A stretch of DNA of 62,819 bases from RUG023 sp900315435 (GTDB taxonomy: Bacteria; Spirochaetota; Spirochaetia; Sphaerochaetales; Sphaerochaetaceae). The position numbers and the translations under genes are program-made. The stretch is from assembly GCA_902788205.1 (NCBI GenBank), contig CADAJJ010000028.1, positions 1 to 62,819 of the forward strand. Direction: 5' to 3'. Below the pieces are notes generated by a model that saw nothing but the letters and a program-made list of their open reading frames with translations, was not told where the DNA came from and did not search any database. Below are positions 25,223 to 33,226 of the stretch, one piece after another. Within the stretch, counting starts at the first letter, position 1, and every line of letters begins with the position of its first letter.

Positions 25223-26452
25223 ATGGCAGATCTCCATGTTGCGAAATTCGATATGGTCAATCCGTTCGTCATTGCTTCCAGTCCCGCGACCTGCGGGGCT
25301 GACAATGTCGTCAAGTCTTCCCGTTGCAGGCCGGGCGCGATCGTCATGCGCAATTTCGGCCATGGCAAGGGCGGAGGCGGGTTCATCTATCCTTCGGCCA
25401 AGGCGATGTACGCAGGGGAGCCTGCGTTCCACAGCCACGCGGTTGGCAGGCAGATGCCCGACCCTGTCGACAACCTGGACAAGTACTGCGAGGAGGTCCG
25501 CAAGGCGCGGAAGCTGATGCATCCGGAAACACGGCTCTGGGTTTCCATCGGTCACTACTCCGACCTGCTGAAGAAGGCCGACTGGGAGAAGGACTGGAAG
25601 AAACAGGCCCACGAGCTGGTCGCGGCCGGGGCTGACGCCTTGGAGCTCCACTTCAACACCCCAGGGGTGGCCGTCGCCGGCGACCGGCGGTTCAACTACT
25701 ACCAGCTGGTCTACAACTGCACCCAGATGGTCAAGCGCGAGGTGCCGGAGACTCCGGTCATGGTCAAGCTTGCGGTCGAGAACTGCGACCCGCTGACCAG
25801 CATGCGCCAGGCCATGTACGCAGGAGCCGACGCCGTCGGCCCTACCGCCCGCTGGAAGGCTTTCTACTTCGACCTTGACTGGAAGGCCACCCAAGCCCGG
25901 CCGGGTGCCGGCTACGGGGGCACCCAGGCGACCCCGCTGGTCTGCTACGCGGTCGCCGAAGCAAGGAAGAAGGGCGTCTCCATTCCCATCTACGCCGGTG
26001 GCGGCGTCTTCAGTCATGAACCTGCCCTGAAGCTGGTCATGGCCGGAGCCGACATGGTCCAGCTCGGGGCTCTGGCCTGCAGTGGCGGGACGATGGCATG
26101 CGCCAACCTGATCAGGCGTTTCAACGATTGGATGGACCAGAACGGCTATCCTGACCTGGCAAGCCTGAAAGGGGATGCCCTGAAGCTGTTTGACATGGAT
26201 CCCGAGTTCGCCAAGATGCGGCAAAACAGGCTGGCTGACGCCTACCAGCATACCGATGCCGACCCATCCAAGTGCATCGGCTGCGGCCGTTGCCAGGATG
26301 TCTGCTGGTACAAGGGAATCGAACTTGTGGACAGAAAGGCGCGCAAGACCAAGGACTGCATCGGCTGCGGCTACTGTTTCCAGGTCTGTCCGGTCGGAGC
26401 CCTGCAGGTGGACGCTCCGGCGATCCTGAAGAGCGCTTGGGAGGAGAAGTGA
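25223..26452 (+). CDS. Dihydroorotate-dehydrogenase-like FMN protein fused to a 2[4Fe-4S] ferredoxin domain
   Basis: The 409-residue protein resembles the PreA subunit of NAD-dependent dihydropyrimidine dehydrogenase. The TIM barrel (about 5-330) has VNPFVIASSPATCGAD at the FMN site, LELHFNTPG, and the phosphate loop IYAGGGVFSH. The C-terminus has two clusters, CIGCGRCQDVC (about 351-361) and CIGCGYCFQVC (about 379-389). PreT, the usual partner, is missing, and no pyrimidine genes are nearby, so it is probably a redox enzyme for a sugar-derived intermediate linked to ferredoxin. Start 25223 is two bases after the previous stop; the next gene overlaps by TGATG. Confidence 0.8.
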   Translation: MADLHVAKFDMVNPFVIASSPATCGADNVVKSSRCRPGAIVMRNFGHGKGGGGFIYPSAKAMYAGEPAFHSHAVGRQMPDPVDNLDKYCEEVRKARKLMHPETRLWVSIGHYSDLLKKADWEKDWKKQAHELVAAGADALELHFNTPGVAVAGDRRFNYYQLVYNCTQMVKREVPETPVMVKLAVENCDPLTSMRQAMYAGADAVGPTARWKAFYFDLDWKATQARPGAGYGGTQATPLVCYAVAEARKKGVSIPIYAGGGVFSHEPALKLVMAGADMVQLGALACSGGTMACANLIRRFNDWMDQNGYPDLASLKGDALKLFDMDPEFAKMRQNRLADAYQHTDADPSKCIGCGRCQDVCWYKGIELVDRKARKTKDCIGCGYCFQVCPVGALQVDAPAILKSAWEEK

Positions 26453-27609
26453 TGGATACGGACGTACTGCTCTGTGGCATGGGCGGCTACGGGGAGAACT
26501 ATGTCAAGGAATACCTCGAACGGGATGTCGAGGGTTCCCGGCTCGTGGCAATCGCCGACCCGTTTGCCGAAAAGAGCCCGCTGTACCGGACGGTGATGGA
26601 AAAGCGGATTCCGCTCTACCCGAGCCCGGAGGCGTTCTTTTTGCAGCACAAGGCCGGCCTGACGATTGTCTCCAGCCCGATCCATACCCATTACCCCTAT
26701 ATCATGACCGCCTTGCGGCATGGCAGCAACGTGCTGACCGAAAAGCCCGTGTGCTTCAACTTGGACCAGATCAGGGAGATGATGGCGGAAAGCGAAAGGC
26801 AGGGGAAGTTCGTGGCTGTGGGCTACCAGCTTTGCTATTCCCACGACGTGCTCGCCATGAAGAAGGACATCCTTTCAGGCATGTACGGCGCTCCCAAACG
26901 GATGAAGACGTTGCGCCTGATGCGCCGTGATGCCGTCTATTATCACCGCAATGCCTGGGCAGGCAAGTTCTACGCCCACGGCGAGAAGGTGCTGGACAGC
27001 CCGCTGTGCAACGCCTGCGCCCATCAAGCCCAGAATGAATTGTTCCTCCTGGGAACGAAGATGGACGAGACGGCAGTGGTACAAAAAGTGGAAGGTGTGG
27101 TCGTCAAGGTCAGACCGGACATCGAGAACTACGACACGGCCGCCCTGTGCATGACGACCACGGACGGGATTCCCTGCTACTACTACACCAGCCATGCGGT
27201 GGACGAGCAGAAGGTCGGGCCGGTGGGCGTGTTCGAGTTCGAGAAGGGGGCCATCGTCGAGGCCGGGCATGGCTTTGTCGCACGCGGGCTTGACGGTTCC
27301 GTGTGGAAGGACTACACGACGATGGACAAGGGAGAGCGGATGGAGAAGCTCTACGAGGCAATCCGGTGCGTGAAAGAAGGAAGGACTCCCGTTTGCACGC
27401 TGAAGACCGGCATGGAGCATACCCGCGCCGTGCTGATGGCCCAGGACATCGGGATCACAGACCTCTCCGGCCGTGCCGTCGAGAAAAAAGATGAGAAAGG
27501 TTCCAGCTATTATACGCTTCCCGGGCTGACGGCCCTGCTTGAGAAGTCGTACGACTCCTGGTCCCTTCCTATGGATTTCGAAAAGCGTATTTTTAGCGGG
27601 AAACGCTAA
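26452..27609 (+). CDS. Gfo/Idh/MocA family oxidoreductase (first of three)
   Basis: A 385-residue NAD(P)-dependent sugar dehydrogenase. The Rossmann part starts DVLLCGMGGYGENYVKEYL, with the family's second signature LTEKPVCFNL (EKP motif, Lys as catalytic residue) and FVAVGYQLCYSHD. The C-terminal domain is the usual alpha/beta sheet. The start ATG overlaps the previous stop. Its neighbours suggest it oxidises or reduces a ring hydroxyl, perhaps C3, of an imported glycoside. It is not closely similar to the other two copies in the operon. Confidence 0.88.
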   Translation: MDTDVLLCGMGGYGENYVKEYLERDVEGSRLVAIADPFAEKSPLYRTVMEKRIPLYPSPEAFFLQHKAGLTIVSSPIHTHYPYIMTALRHGSNVLTEKPVCFNLDQIREMMAESERQGKFVAVGYQLCYSHDVLAMKKDILSGMYGAPKRMKTLRLMRRDAVYYHRNAWAGKFYAHGEKVLDSPLCNACAHQAQNELFLLGTKMDETAVVQKVEGVVVKVRPDIENYDTAALCMTTTDGIPCYYYTSHAVDEQKVGPVGVFEFEKGAIVEAGHGFVARGLDGSVWKDYTTMDKGERMEKLYEAIRCVKEGRTPVCTLKTGMEHTRAVLMAQDIGITDLSGRAVEKKDEKGSSYYTLPGLTALLEKSYDSWSLPMDFEKRIFSGKR

Positions 27610-27624
27610 AAAGGAGGAAATAGA

Positions 27625-29217
27625 ATGAAGAAAGCTTTGATTGCGCTGTGCGCCATGATGGCAGTCGCAGCCAGCGCCTTCGCCAATGGAGCGAAGGAAT
27701 CGGCTCCCTCAGCCGCGGTGGAAAAGAGCGCTGCGGCCGGCCCGACCAAACTGACCTACTGGGCTCCGTTGAACCCGGCAATCGCCGCGATCGCCAACGA
27801 TTTCGGCGGCACCGCCTACTGGCAGGAGCTGATGAAGAGGACGAACACCGACATCTCGTTCCAGCATGCACCTGCGAAGACGATGGCGGACGCCTTCAAC
27901 GTGATGATCGCCAGTGGCGACTATCCTGACATCATCGAGTACAAGTGGATCGCCTATCCGGGCGGGCCGCAGGTGGCCATCGATGACGGCGTCATCATCC
28001 CCTTGAACGATGTCTTCAAGAAGTACTGCCCGAACATCACCAAGTTCCTGGACGAGCATCCCGATGTCGCCAAGATGATCAGCACCAACGACGGTACCTA
28101 CTACGCGTTTCCCTACCTGCGTGGCGAGGACTATGTGAACAACCCGCTGCTGTTCAGCGAGGGCTGGGTCTGGAGAAAGGACCTGCTGGCCAAGGCCGGC
28201 ATCAACGAGATCCCCGAGACTCCGGATGAGATCTATACCGCTCTGAAGGCCTTCCAGTCCATGGGCGTGCAGATTCCTGTCTGCATCAGGCCGGACCATA
28301 TCAACCGTGTCTTCGGGCCTGGTTTCGACAGCTGGGACGATTTCTACGTCGAGGATGGCAAGGTCCATCACGGCTATCTGGACCCGCAGAGGCGGCAGTT
28401 CTTGGAGTATGTGCACAAGCTGTACGCCGAGAAATTGCTTGACAACGACTACCTGGCCGTCGACAAGAAGGGCCTGGGCGTCAAGATCCTGAACAATCTT
28501 GCCGGAGCAGGCTACGCCCCCGGCGGGTCGGGTATCGGCACCTGGCTGCCCGCCATGCGGAAAACCGATCCATCGGTCGAGCTTGTTTCCTCCCGCCCGA
28601 TTTCCCCGAGCAGGGACAGGCTCTCCAAGTTCGCCAAAATGACTGCCATCTACAGCGACGCCGGTCCGTCGGCCGCTATCAGCACCAGCTGCAAGAACGT
28701 CGAGGGAGCCGCCAGACTGCTGGATTACCAGTACGGCGAGGACGGCCACATGCTGGCCAACTTCGGTATCGAAGGACTGACCTACACGATGGTCGACGGA
28801 TATCCGACCTACACCGACCTGATCATGCACAATCCGGAAGGAAAGTCGATGAGCCAGGTCATGGCGAACTACATCCGCGCCACCACCAACGGTCCGTTCG
28901 TCGTCGACAAGCGCCATATCGAGCAATACTACTCGATGCCGGAGCTTTCCGAGGCGGTGAAGCTGTGGGCCCAGACCGACTACGGCAAGTACATGATGCC
29001 GCCGGTCACCGCGACCAGCGAAGAGGGCGAGCGGCTTGCCCAGATCACCAACAACGTCAGCACCTATGCCAACGAGATGGAGACGAAGTTCATCGTGGGC
29101 GACACACCGATTACCGACGAGACCTTCAAGGCCTATCAGGACCAGCTGAAGAAGTTTGGTCTCGAGGAGGCTGTTGCCATCAAGCAGGCCGACTACGACC
29201 GCTACATGGCGAAATAA
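27625..29217 (+). CDS. Sugar ABC transporter substrate-binding protein, LplA type
   Basis: The 530-residue exported binding protein matches the LplB/YtcP-type permeases. Its signal peptide KKALIALCAMMAVAASAFA ends before NGAKES; the NGxxES start after FA is common in spirochaete binding proteins, and no lipobox Cys is present. LTYWAPLNPAIA, GDYPDIIEYKW and GWVWRKDLLAKAGI are typical of the family. A strong AAAGGAGG Shine-Dalgarno precedes the ATG, fitting the high expression such proteins need. A hairpin follows the gene. Confidence 0.9.
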   Translation: MKKALIALCAMMAVAASAFANGAKESAPSAAVEKSAAAGPTKLTYWAPLNPAIAAIANDFGGTAYWQELMKRTNTDISFQHAPAKTMADAFNVMIASGDYPDIIEYKWIAYPGGPQVAIDDGVIIPLNDVFKKYCPNITKFLDEHPDVAKMISTNDGTYYAFPYLRGEDYVNNPLLFSEGWVWRKDLLAKAGINEIPETPDEIYTALKAFQSMGVQIPVCIRPDHINRVFGPGFDSWDDFYVEDGKVHHGYLDPQRRQFLEYVHKLYAEKLLDNDYLAVDKKGLGVKILNNLAGAGYAPGGSGIGTWLPAMRKTDPSVELVSSRPISPSRDRLSKFAKMTAIYSDAGPSAAISTSCKNVEGAARLLDYQYGEDGHMLANFGIEGLTYTMVDGYPTYTDLIMHNPEGKSMSQVMANYIRATTNGPFVVDKRHIEQYYSMPELSEAVKLWAQTDYGKYMMPPVTATSEEGERLAQITNNVSTYANEMETKFIVGDTPITDETFKAYQDQLKKFGLEEAVAIKQADYDRYMAK

Positions 29218-29239
29218 TTCCTGGAAGGATTTTCTTGGT

Positions 29240-29262
29240 CAGGCACCCGGCGCGGGTGCCTG
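29240..29262 (+). terminator. Intra-operon hairpin after the binding-protein gene (attenuator or RNA-stability element)
   Basis: A perfect ten-base stem, CAGGCACCCG at 29240-29249 with CGGGTGCCTG at 29253-29262, and a three-base loop. The following GCCTTTGA is only weakly T-rich. It may raise binding-protein mRNA over the downstream genes rather than end the operon. Confidence 0.5.
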
Positions 29263-29293
29263 GCCTTTGACGACAAAAGGAACCAACTGCGAT

Positions 29294-31315
29294 ATGAATC
29301 AGCACAACTACGAGCTTTTCGCCTCCCGTCTGGATTGGGACTACCCGGCTCTCGACGATGCGCGGGCGCTGTATGAGAAGGGAAAGCTGGAAGAGGCAGT
29401 CCATCAGGTGGTCGCCCACTTCCGCACCAGAACCAGTCCTGTCTATCTCTTCGAGAAGAAGGATGTCCATTGCGACGATCCCAGGGTGATGGTGGAGGCG
29501 GGGGAGACCATGCGGCACTACCTCTTCGGACACCAGTTCGAGGGGCCGATCGACTGGCTCTACAATCCGACGATGCAGGACAGTCAGGACAACGAGTGGA
29601 GCTGGTCCCTGTTCCGGACCCTCTACTGGCAGCCATTGGCCCGAGCCTATGCCCAGACGGGAGACGAAACGTACGTACGGGAGTTCGTCGGGCAGATGCG
29701 GAGCTTCGTCTCGTTCTGGAAGGTGGAGCCCTTCATGGACGACGGTACCTACGGGCAGACCCATTTCCGCCAGAACGGACATGCCTGGCGGACCTTGGAA
29801 AGCGGGGCTCGCATCTACACCACCTGGCTTCCCTGCTTCGAGGTCTTCCGTTCCAGCCAGAGCTTCGACGACGATTCCTTCGTCATCTTCCTCAACTCGC
29901 TGTGGGACCATGCCACCTTCCTGGCAAGCCACTATTCCAACCATAAGTCCTCCAGCAACTGGCTCAGCATGGAGGTCAACGCGCTGGTCCAGCTCGGGGT
30001 GCTTTTCCCTGAGTTCGCGGATGCCAAGGGATGGCGTACGCTTGCCATCCGTCGCTTCAGCCATGAGATCCGCTACGACTTCGACGAGAACGGGGTGCAC
30101 ATGGAGCGCACGCCGGTCTACCATCTGACCGCGGCGATCAGCTTCCTGCAGGCCTATCTGGTCCTGACCCGGAACGGCTATCCGGTACCCGACTACTGCT
30201 GGCCGATTCTGGTCTCTGCCGCCGATTACGTGGCCAAGCTGGTCAAGCCCGACCTGTCCACGCCGATGATCGGGGACGCCGACCGGGAGGACTTCACCCA
30301 AAGCCGTGCCGACAGGAGTCCCTTCGAGGGGATGAACCTTTCCTTCTGGCCCCAGGACCTGAACGAGATCCGGGCCTATTTCCTGCTGATGGCACGGATG
30401 ACGGGAAGGAAAGATTTCCTTTTCCTCGCCACCTGCCGGAAGGAGGGAGAGGCTCCCAAGTGCCTGGATGTCAACCTGCACGAGGGAATCTGGGCCATGC
30501 GCAGCGGTTTCGGTCCCGAGGACGACTATCTGCTGGTCCACGGCGTCAATATCGAACGGGGCGAGAAGACCACCCACAGCCACTGGGACCAGGGACATGT
30601 GGAGCTGATGGCGAAGGGGGAGGACCTGTTGGTCGACTGTGGCCGTTTTGTCTACAACAGCTCGGTCTGGAAGGACTGGAGGCATTACTTCACCTTCCAG
30701 CCAAGCCACAACGTGCTGGATGTCGACGGCCACCAGATGGGACAGTTCCCCGGCCAGACGGAGCGCATCAGGGGGGTACGCTCTTTCCTGCACCACTTCG
30801 TCCGGCAGGGCGAGAGCTGGCTGATCGATGTCAGCCACAATGGCTACGCCTATCTGGAGGACCCCGTCTGGCAGAGACGCCAGGCAGTCCGGCTTCCCGG
30901 CGAGGTCTTTTTGGTCATCGACCGGGTCACTGGACTGGGCGAGGCGGAGCATGACATGAAGTGGTATCTGAATTTCGCCCCCGGAAAGATGGAAGAGGTG
31001 GAGGGCGGCTATCGCTATACCACCGCCAAGGGCAACCAATGGCGGCTTGCCATCCATTCGTCCGTGCGGGTGGAGAGCAGGCTCTACGAGGGTTCCCTGG
31101 AACCGAAATACGGCTGGATCAGCTACGGGTACTCGGTCAAGCAGCCCACTCCCGAGGTGGTCGCCTCGGTCAGGGCCCGGGTGCCGCTGGAGATGGTTTG
31201 CGTGATCGCCCCGGAAGGAGTCCAGGTGGCGGTGGAACTTGGAGAGGCGGTGAAAGTCCGCTATGATGGCTGCGAGGCCATCGTCAGCAGGGATGGCATG
31301 GAGGTGCGTGCATGA
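29294..31315 (+). CDS. Heparinase II/III family polysaccharide lyase
   Basis: The 673-residue enzyme has the two parts of the family: an alpha/alpha barrel N-terminal domain (PTMQDSQDNEWSWSLFRTLYW, then SSNWLSMEVNALVQLG) and a C-terminal beta-sandwich (THSHWDQGHVELMAKGEDL, DCGRFVYN). The Asn/His/Tyr of those segments match catalytic residues of alginate/heparin lyases. There is no signal peptide, so it cleaves imported oligosaccharides. ATG 29294 is preceded by a weak AAAGGA; a longer upstream reading overlaps the binding-protein gene. Uronic-acid-containing chains are likely, the exact polymer is not. Confidence 0.87.
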   Translation: MNQHNYELFASRLDWDYPALDDARALYEKGKLEEAVHQVVAHFRTRTSPVYLFEKKDVHCDDPRVMVEAGETMRHYLFGHQFEGPIDWLYNPTMQDSQDNEWSWSLFRTLYWQPLARAYAQTGDETYVREFVGQMRSFVSFWKVEPFMDDGTYGQTHFRQNGHAWRTLESGARIYTTWLPCFEVFRSSQSFDDDSFVIFLNSLWDHATFLASHYSNHKSSSNWLSMEVNALVQLGVLFPEFADAKGWRTLAIRRFSHEIRYDFDENGVHMERTPVYHLTAAISFLQAYLVLTRNGYPVPDYCWPILVSAADYVAKLVKPDLSTPMIGDADREDFTQSRADRSPFEGMNLSFWPQDLNEIRAYFLLMARMTGRKDFLFLATCRKEGEAPKCLDVNLHEGIWAMRSGFGPEDDYLLVHGVNIERGEKTTHSHWDQGHVELMAKGEDLLVDCGRFVYNSSVWKDWRHYFTFQPSHNVLDVDGHQMGQFPGQTERIRGVRSFLHHFVRQGESWLIDVSHNGYAYLEDPVWQRRQAVRLPGEVFLVIDRVTGLGEAEHDMKWYLNFAPGKMEEVEGGYRYTTAKGNQWRLAIHSSVRVESRLYEGSLEPKYGWISYGYSVKQPTPEVVASVRARVPLEMVCVIAPEGVQVAVELGEAVKVRYDGCEAIVSRDGMEVRA

Positions 31316-32070
31316 GATTCGGATTGTGCGGCAAGAGCGACATATGGGACCTTGCCGAACAACTGGGGTTCGACTACATCGAGCTCCCGCTCAACTGGGT
31401 CGCGTCGATGGACGAGCCGTCGTTCCAGACGCTTTTGGAGGAAAGCGGCCGCCACCGGATCAAGAGCGAGCGGATGAACCTGCTCTACCCCAAGACGATG
31501 CAGCTTTTCGCCGTGGATGGAAACGAGGAGCAAGCCTATCTGGAAAAAGCCTTCAAACGGATGCGTCTGCTGGGTTCCTCGCTGGTGGTCTTCGGAAGCG
31601 GGAAGAGCAGGAACATCCCTGCGGGGATGCCCTTGCGGCAGGCGCTGGAGGTGCTTGCCGCCCACACCCGGCTTGCCTGCGGAATCGCCCAGGACTATGG
31701 AGTCCGGATTGCCCTCGAGCCGTTGAACCGGGGAGAGACCAACGTGCTGCACACCGTCACCGAAGCCACGTATTTCGCCGCTTTGGTGGACCGTCCGAAC
31801 CTGGGGGTGCTGGCCGACATGTTCCACATGGCCAAGGAGCAGGAGGATTGGGACGACATTTCCCTTGCCGGGGTTTTGGCGCACGCCCATATCGCGGTAC
31901 GGAATGGAAGGGGCTATCCGCTGGATGCGGCCGACCCTGACACGTTGGCCTTCTGCGCACAGCTGAAGGCAATCGGCTATCAGGGAGACCTGTCGATCGA
32001 GGGAAAGACGGATGATGTCGGGCGGGACGGAAAGGCCGCGCTCGCCGTCTTGAGGCAAATCAATGGATAA
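31312..32070 (+). CDS. Sugar isomerase/epimerase, AP-endonuclease-2 TIM-barrel family (second)
   Basis: A 252-residue cytoplasmic TIM-barrel protein. GFDYIELPLNW holds the first conserved Glu, IALEPLNRGETN the second, VLADMFHMAKEQ the Asp/His set, and LSIEGKTDD the last Glu, a full metal-binding pattern for the family. It overlaps the lyase by ATGA and the next gene by eight bases. It is clearly distinct from the isomerase at 24478, so two different steps use this fold. Confidence 0.83.
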   Translation: MRFGLCGKSDIWDLAEQLGFDYIELPLNWVASMDEPSFQTLLEESGRHRIKSERMNLLYPKTMQLFAVDGNEEQAYLEKAFKRMRLLGSSLVVFGSGKSRNIPAGMPLRQALEVLAAHTRLACGIAQDYGVRIALEPLNRGETNVLHTVTEATYFAALVDRPNLGVLADMFHMAKEQEDWDDISLAGVLAHAHIAVRNGRGYPLDAADPDTLAFCAQLKAIGYQGDLSIEGKTDDVGRDGKAALAVLRQING

Positions 32071-33208
32071 GAAAGTACGTTATGGTTTGATCGGACTTGG
32101 CAAGATCGGCACCCAGCACACCAAAAAGCTGGTGGCTGGAGCGGTGCCCAACCTGGAGTATGTGGCGGTCGCCGACACCGATCCGAAGGCGCTTGCCAAG
32201 GCGAAGGAGCTGATCGGGGATCAGGTTCTGACCTTTTCTTCCGCGGAGGAGCTGATCCATTCCGGAACGGTGGACGCCATCCACATCTGCGTTCCCCACT
32301 ACTACCATCCCACCTACGCGATCATGGGTCTCGAGGCGGGACTGCACGTGCTGGTCGAGAAGCCGGCTGGTGTCTATGTCCGGCAGGTGGAGCGGATGGA
32401 CGAGGTGGCAAGGAGACATCCGGAACAGGTATATGCCATGGACTTCAACCTGCGCACCAATCCGGTCTACCGGAAGGCCCATGATTTGATGGCCGCGGGG
32501 GTGATCGGCCAGATGCAGCACACCAACTGGATTGTCACCAACTGGTACCGCCCCCAGTCCTATTACGACATGGGCGGCTGGCGCGCCACCTGGGCAGGAG
32601 AAGGCGGAGGCGTGTTGCTCAACCAGAACCCCCACAACCTGGATCTCCTGCAGTGGATCTGCGGCATGCCCAGCAGGATAAAGGCGCAGATGTACTACGG
32701 CAAATGGCGGGATATCGAGGTCGAGGACGAGATGGAGGCCCTTTTGGAGTATCCCAATGGGGCCACCGGCCTGTATATGACCACCATCAGCGACTGGCCA
32801 GGCACCAACCGCATCGAGATTGATGGCGACAAGGGAAAGATGGTGGTCGAGGATGGCAAGAAGATCACCGTGACCTTGCTTGGGACCTCCTGCAGCGAGT
32901 TCAACCGGACGTTCAAGGGAGGACTGGGCAAACCTGACGTCCAGCCTTCGTATGAGGTGCCGGTCGAAGGCGCCTACACCGCCCACATGGGGATCATCCG
33001 CAACTTCTGTGACGCGATCCTGGAGCACAAGCCCCTTTTCGCAAGCGGTTTCGAGGGCATCAATGCCCTGCAGGTCTCCAACGCCATGCACCTTTCCTCT
33101 TGGCTGGACGACTGGGTGGATGTGCCGGTTGACGGCGACCTCTTTTTGGCCAAACTGAAGGAGAAGGTTGCGCAAAGCAAGAGAAACAACCACTGGTGCG
33201 GACAATGA
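32063..33208 (+). CDS. Gfo/Idh/MocA family oxidoreductase (second)
   Basis: A 381-residue dehydrogenase starting KKVRYGLIGLGKIGTQHTKK (Rossmann GxGxxG), with EKPAGVYVRQ as the EKP catalytic motif and a C-terminal domain typical of the family (GGVLLNQNPHNLDLLQWICG, including the conserved His). The pattern resembles sugar dehydrogenases in polysaccharide-use loci. It overlaps the isomerase gene by eight bases, so coupling of oxidation and isomerisation/cleavage of one sugar is likely. Confidence 0.9.
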   Translation: MDKKVRYGLIGLGKIGTQHTKKLVAGAVPNLEYVAVADTDPKALAKAKELIGDQVLTFSSAEELIHSGTVDAIHICVPHYYHPTYAIMGLEAGLHVLVEKPAGVYVRQVERMDEVARRHPEQVYAMDFNLRTNPVYRKAHDLMAAGVIGQMQHTNWIVTNWYRPQSYYDMGGWRATWAGEGGGVLLNQNPHNLDLLQWICGMPSRIKAQMYYGKWRDIEVEDEMEALLEYPNGATGLYMTTISDWPGTNRIEIDGDKGKMVVEDGKKITVTLLGTSCSEFNRTFKGGLGKPDVQPSYEVPVEGAYTAHMGIIRNFCDAILEHKPLFASGFEGINALQVSNAMHLSSWLDDWVDVPVDGDLFLAKLKEKVAQSKRNNHWCGQ

Positions 33209-33226
33209 GGATGGAGGGATAGGGAA

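Noticed and set aside
29180..31057. 625-codon open frame on the minus strand opposite the heparinase-like gene
   Set aside because: Composition is dominated by His/Val/Gln/Gly as in other antisense shadows here, and the plus-strand gene has well-ordered family motifs.
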